Made by a program: the position numbers and the translations under genes. From Candidatus Fermentithermobacillaceae bacterium (GTDB lineage Bacteria; Bacillota; Sulfobacillia; Fermentithermobacillales; Fermentithermobacillaceae), in NCBI GenBank assembly GCA_012842105.1, contig DUTL01000068.1, positions 1 to 5,118 of the forward strand: 5,118 nucleotides of DNA. Direction: 5' to 3'. The notes under the pieces are model-generated. The model was not told the DNA's origin. It worked only from the letters and a program-made list of their open reading frames with translations, and ran no database searches. Shown here piece by piece: positions 4,177 through 5,118 of this stretch (within the stretch, counting starts at the first letter, position 1; each line of letters starts with the position of its first letter).

Positions 4177-5118
4177 GCTGTTGCAAGGATGCGGAAAATC
4201 ACCATACTGGCCTATGAGGAACTTGAAGCCCCTCTTTTTGAAGAACTGAGGGATACAGGGCTCATGCATGTAACGAAGTCAACTGCAGCCGGCAATGGTG
4301 AACAGCCGGAGGAAATTGATTTTGATGCAGAAGCTCCTGAATATGTCGAGAGGCTGTCCCAACTGGCTGTTATCAAGTCTTATTTTGAACGTTACAATGC
4401 CATTGAAAAAGGCTTTATTGACATGTTTACAGGGAAGAAGCCTGAGATGTCGTTTGGCGAATTCAAGAATGCAGTTGCAGGGTACGACGTGCCACGAATA
4501 TTTGCCAGGGTACAGGAGCACGATCAGAGGCTTGGTGACATTGGAAAAGAAATCACCGGGTTAGAGCAGAAGATGCAGGTATTCGAACCCTGGAGGCAGC
4601 TGGATATTCCCCTGCACGAAATTGGTGGGACCGGGACTTGCGACACATTTTTGGCGGTGGTTCCCGTATCTGCCCTGGGTTCGGACGAGATTGCTTCTTC
4701 AGGAGTTCACCACAGAGTGATTTGGGAAGATCGCGGCCAGGCCGGAGTATGGTTGGCGGTGTTTTTGGGCAAAGGCTCCGGTGATCCGGCTGCCAATTCT
4801 CTGCTGGCCTCCCTTGGAGGCGCTCGTGTAAACCTTGCAAGGGAAGCGGAAGGCTATGCTGAAACCGGGCTGGTTGATGATATTTTCCGGGCAATTGAAG
4901 AAAGGCATTCAGCGCTTCACAAGGAGCAGGAAACCATTTTGGCAAAAGACGTTGAAATGGCCCAGGGTTTGCTGAATACTCTGGCCCTGACAGACTATTA
5001 CCTCGATAAGAAGAATCTTGACCAGGTGCGGAAAGAAGCTTCGAGAACCCGGTTTACACTGGTGGTTGAGGGATATGTGAAGGCCAGGGAAGTTGGCGTG
5101 TTTCGTGACCGGCTGAGC
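4174..5118 (+). CDS. ntpI: V/A-type ATPase subunit I (NtpI/AtpI-type a-subunit), N-terminal part, runs off the window
   Basis: The first 315 residues of a protein usually about 600-650 long; no stop occurs before the window ends. Subunit I is the membrane stator of V/A-type ATPases. Its cytosolic N-terminal domain binds the peripheral stalks, and its C-terminal membrane domain forms the ion half-channels next to the K ring. Only the soluble part is here, and no transmembrane segment is visible. Supporting features are the start MAVARMRKITILAYEE, the junction FEPWRQLDIPLHEIGGTGT (137-155) after a helical stretch (about 108-136), the following FLAVVP (159-164), a second long helical stretch (about 235-290), and FTLVVEGYVKAREV (294-307), which matches the conserved 'hhEGWVP' region. 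Upstream the frame has no start codon near 4174. The preceding G/H subunit gene supports an operon. Whether it carries H+ or Na+ cannot be judged from this part. Confidence 0.9.
   Translation, partial: MAVARMRKITILAYEELEAPLFEELRDTGLMHVTKSTAAGNGEQPEEIDFDAEAPEYVERLSQLAVIKSYFERYNAIEKGFIDMFTGKKPEMSFGEFKNAVAGYDVPRIFARVQEHDQRLGDIGKEITGLEQKMQVFEPWRQLDIPLHEIGGTGTCDTFLAVVPVSALGSDEIASSGVHHRVIWEDRGQAGVWLAVFLGKGSGDPAANSLLASLGGARVNLAREAEGYAETGLVDDIFRAIEERHSALHKEQETILAKDVEMAQGLLNTLALTDYYLDKKNLDQVRKEASRTRFTLVVEGYVKAREVGVFRDRLS

Noticed and set aside
4295..4564. 89-codon + strand reading frame inside subunit I
   Set aside because: It lies wholly within the subunit I coding sequence in another frame and shows no recognisable protein features.

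Overview
The window looks like a chromosomal housekeeping region of a Gram-positive, probably clostridial (Firmicutes) anaerobe with moderate GC. The evidence is the gene content (YwlG family, ComEB-type dCMP deaminase, WecA/TagO, MnaA/WecB), the strong purine-rich Shine-Dalgarno (SD) sequences, the GTG/TTG starts, and a bacterial V/A-type ATPase. I cannot name the species. All recognised genes are on the + strand.

Layout: 1-207 has no recognisable gene; it holds a candidate promoter and a foldable leader. A YwlG/DUF436 protein follows (208-750), then a 113-base gap rich in inverted repeats, a dCMP deaminase (864-1343), a candidate promoter overlapping its stop codon, a polyprenyl-phosphate HexNAc-1-phosphate transferase (1434-2492), a UDP-GlcNAc 2-epimerase (2528-3769), a small V-type ATPase stalk subunit G/H (3810-4127), and the N-terminal half of V-type ATPase subunit I (4174 to beyond the window).

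The deaminase serves pyrimidine deoxynucleotide (dUMP/dTTP) supply. The transferase and epimerase form a cell-envelope pair: the first loads a sugar phosphate on undecaprenyl phosphate and the second makes UDP-ManNAc, as in teichoic-acid linkage units or other surface polysaccharides. In many Firmicutes this neighbourhood leads into the F-type atp operon; here a V/A-type ATPase operon begins at that place.

The most interesting signal is at the translation starts of the two ATPase genes. Each has a strong SD overlapping the stop codon of the gene before it, but 34 and 39 bases from the only family-consistent start codon. In both, a perfect 6-bp inverted repeat fills the gap. Folding it out leaves 9 and 8 bases, with the same geometry: SD, AA, hairpin, six bases starting GA, start codon. 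This suggests hairpin-bridged ribosome binding sites used with translational coupling. The second hairpin loop can also pair with its own SD. The epimerase gene carries a Cys-rich in-frame insertion bounded by an imperfect direct repeat. All structures are read by eye and untested.
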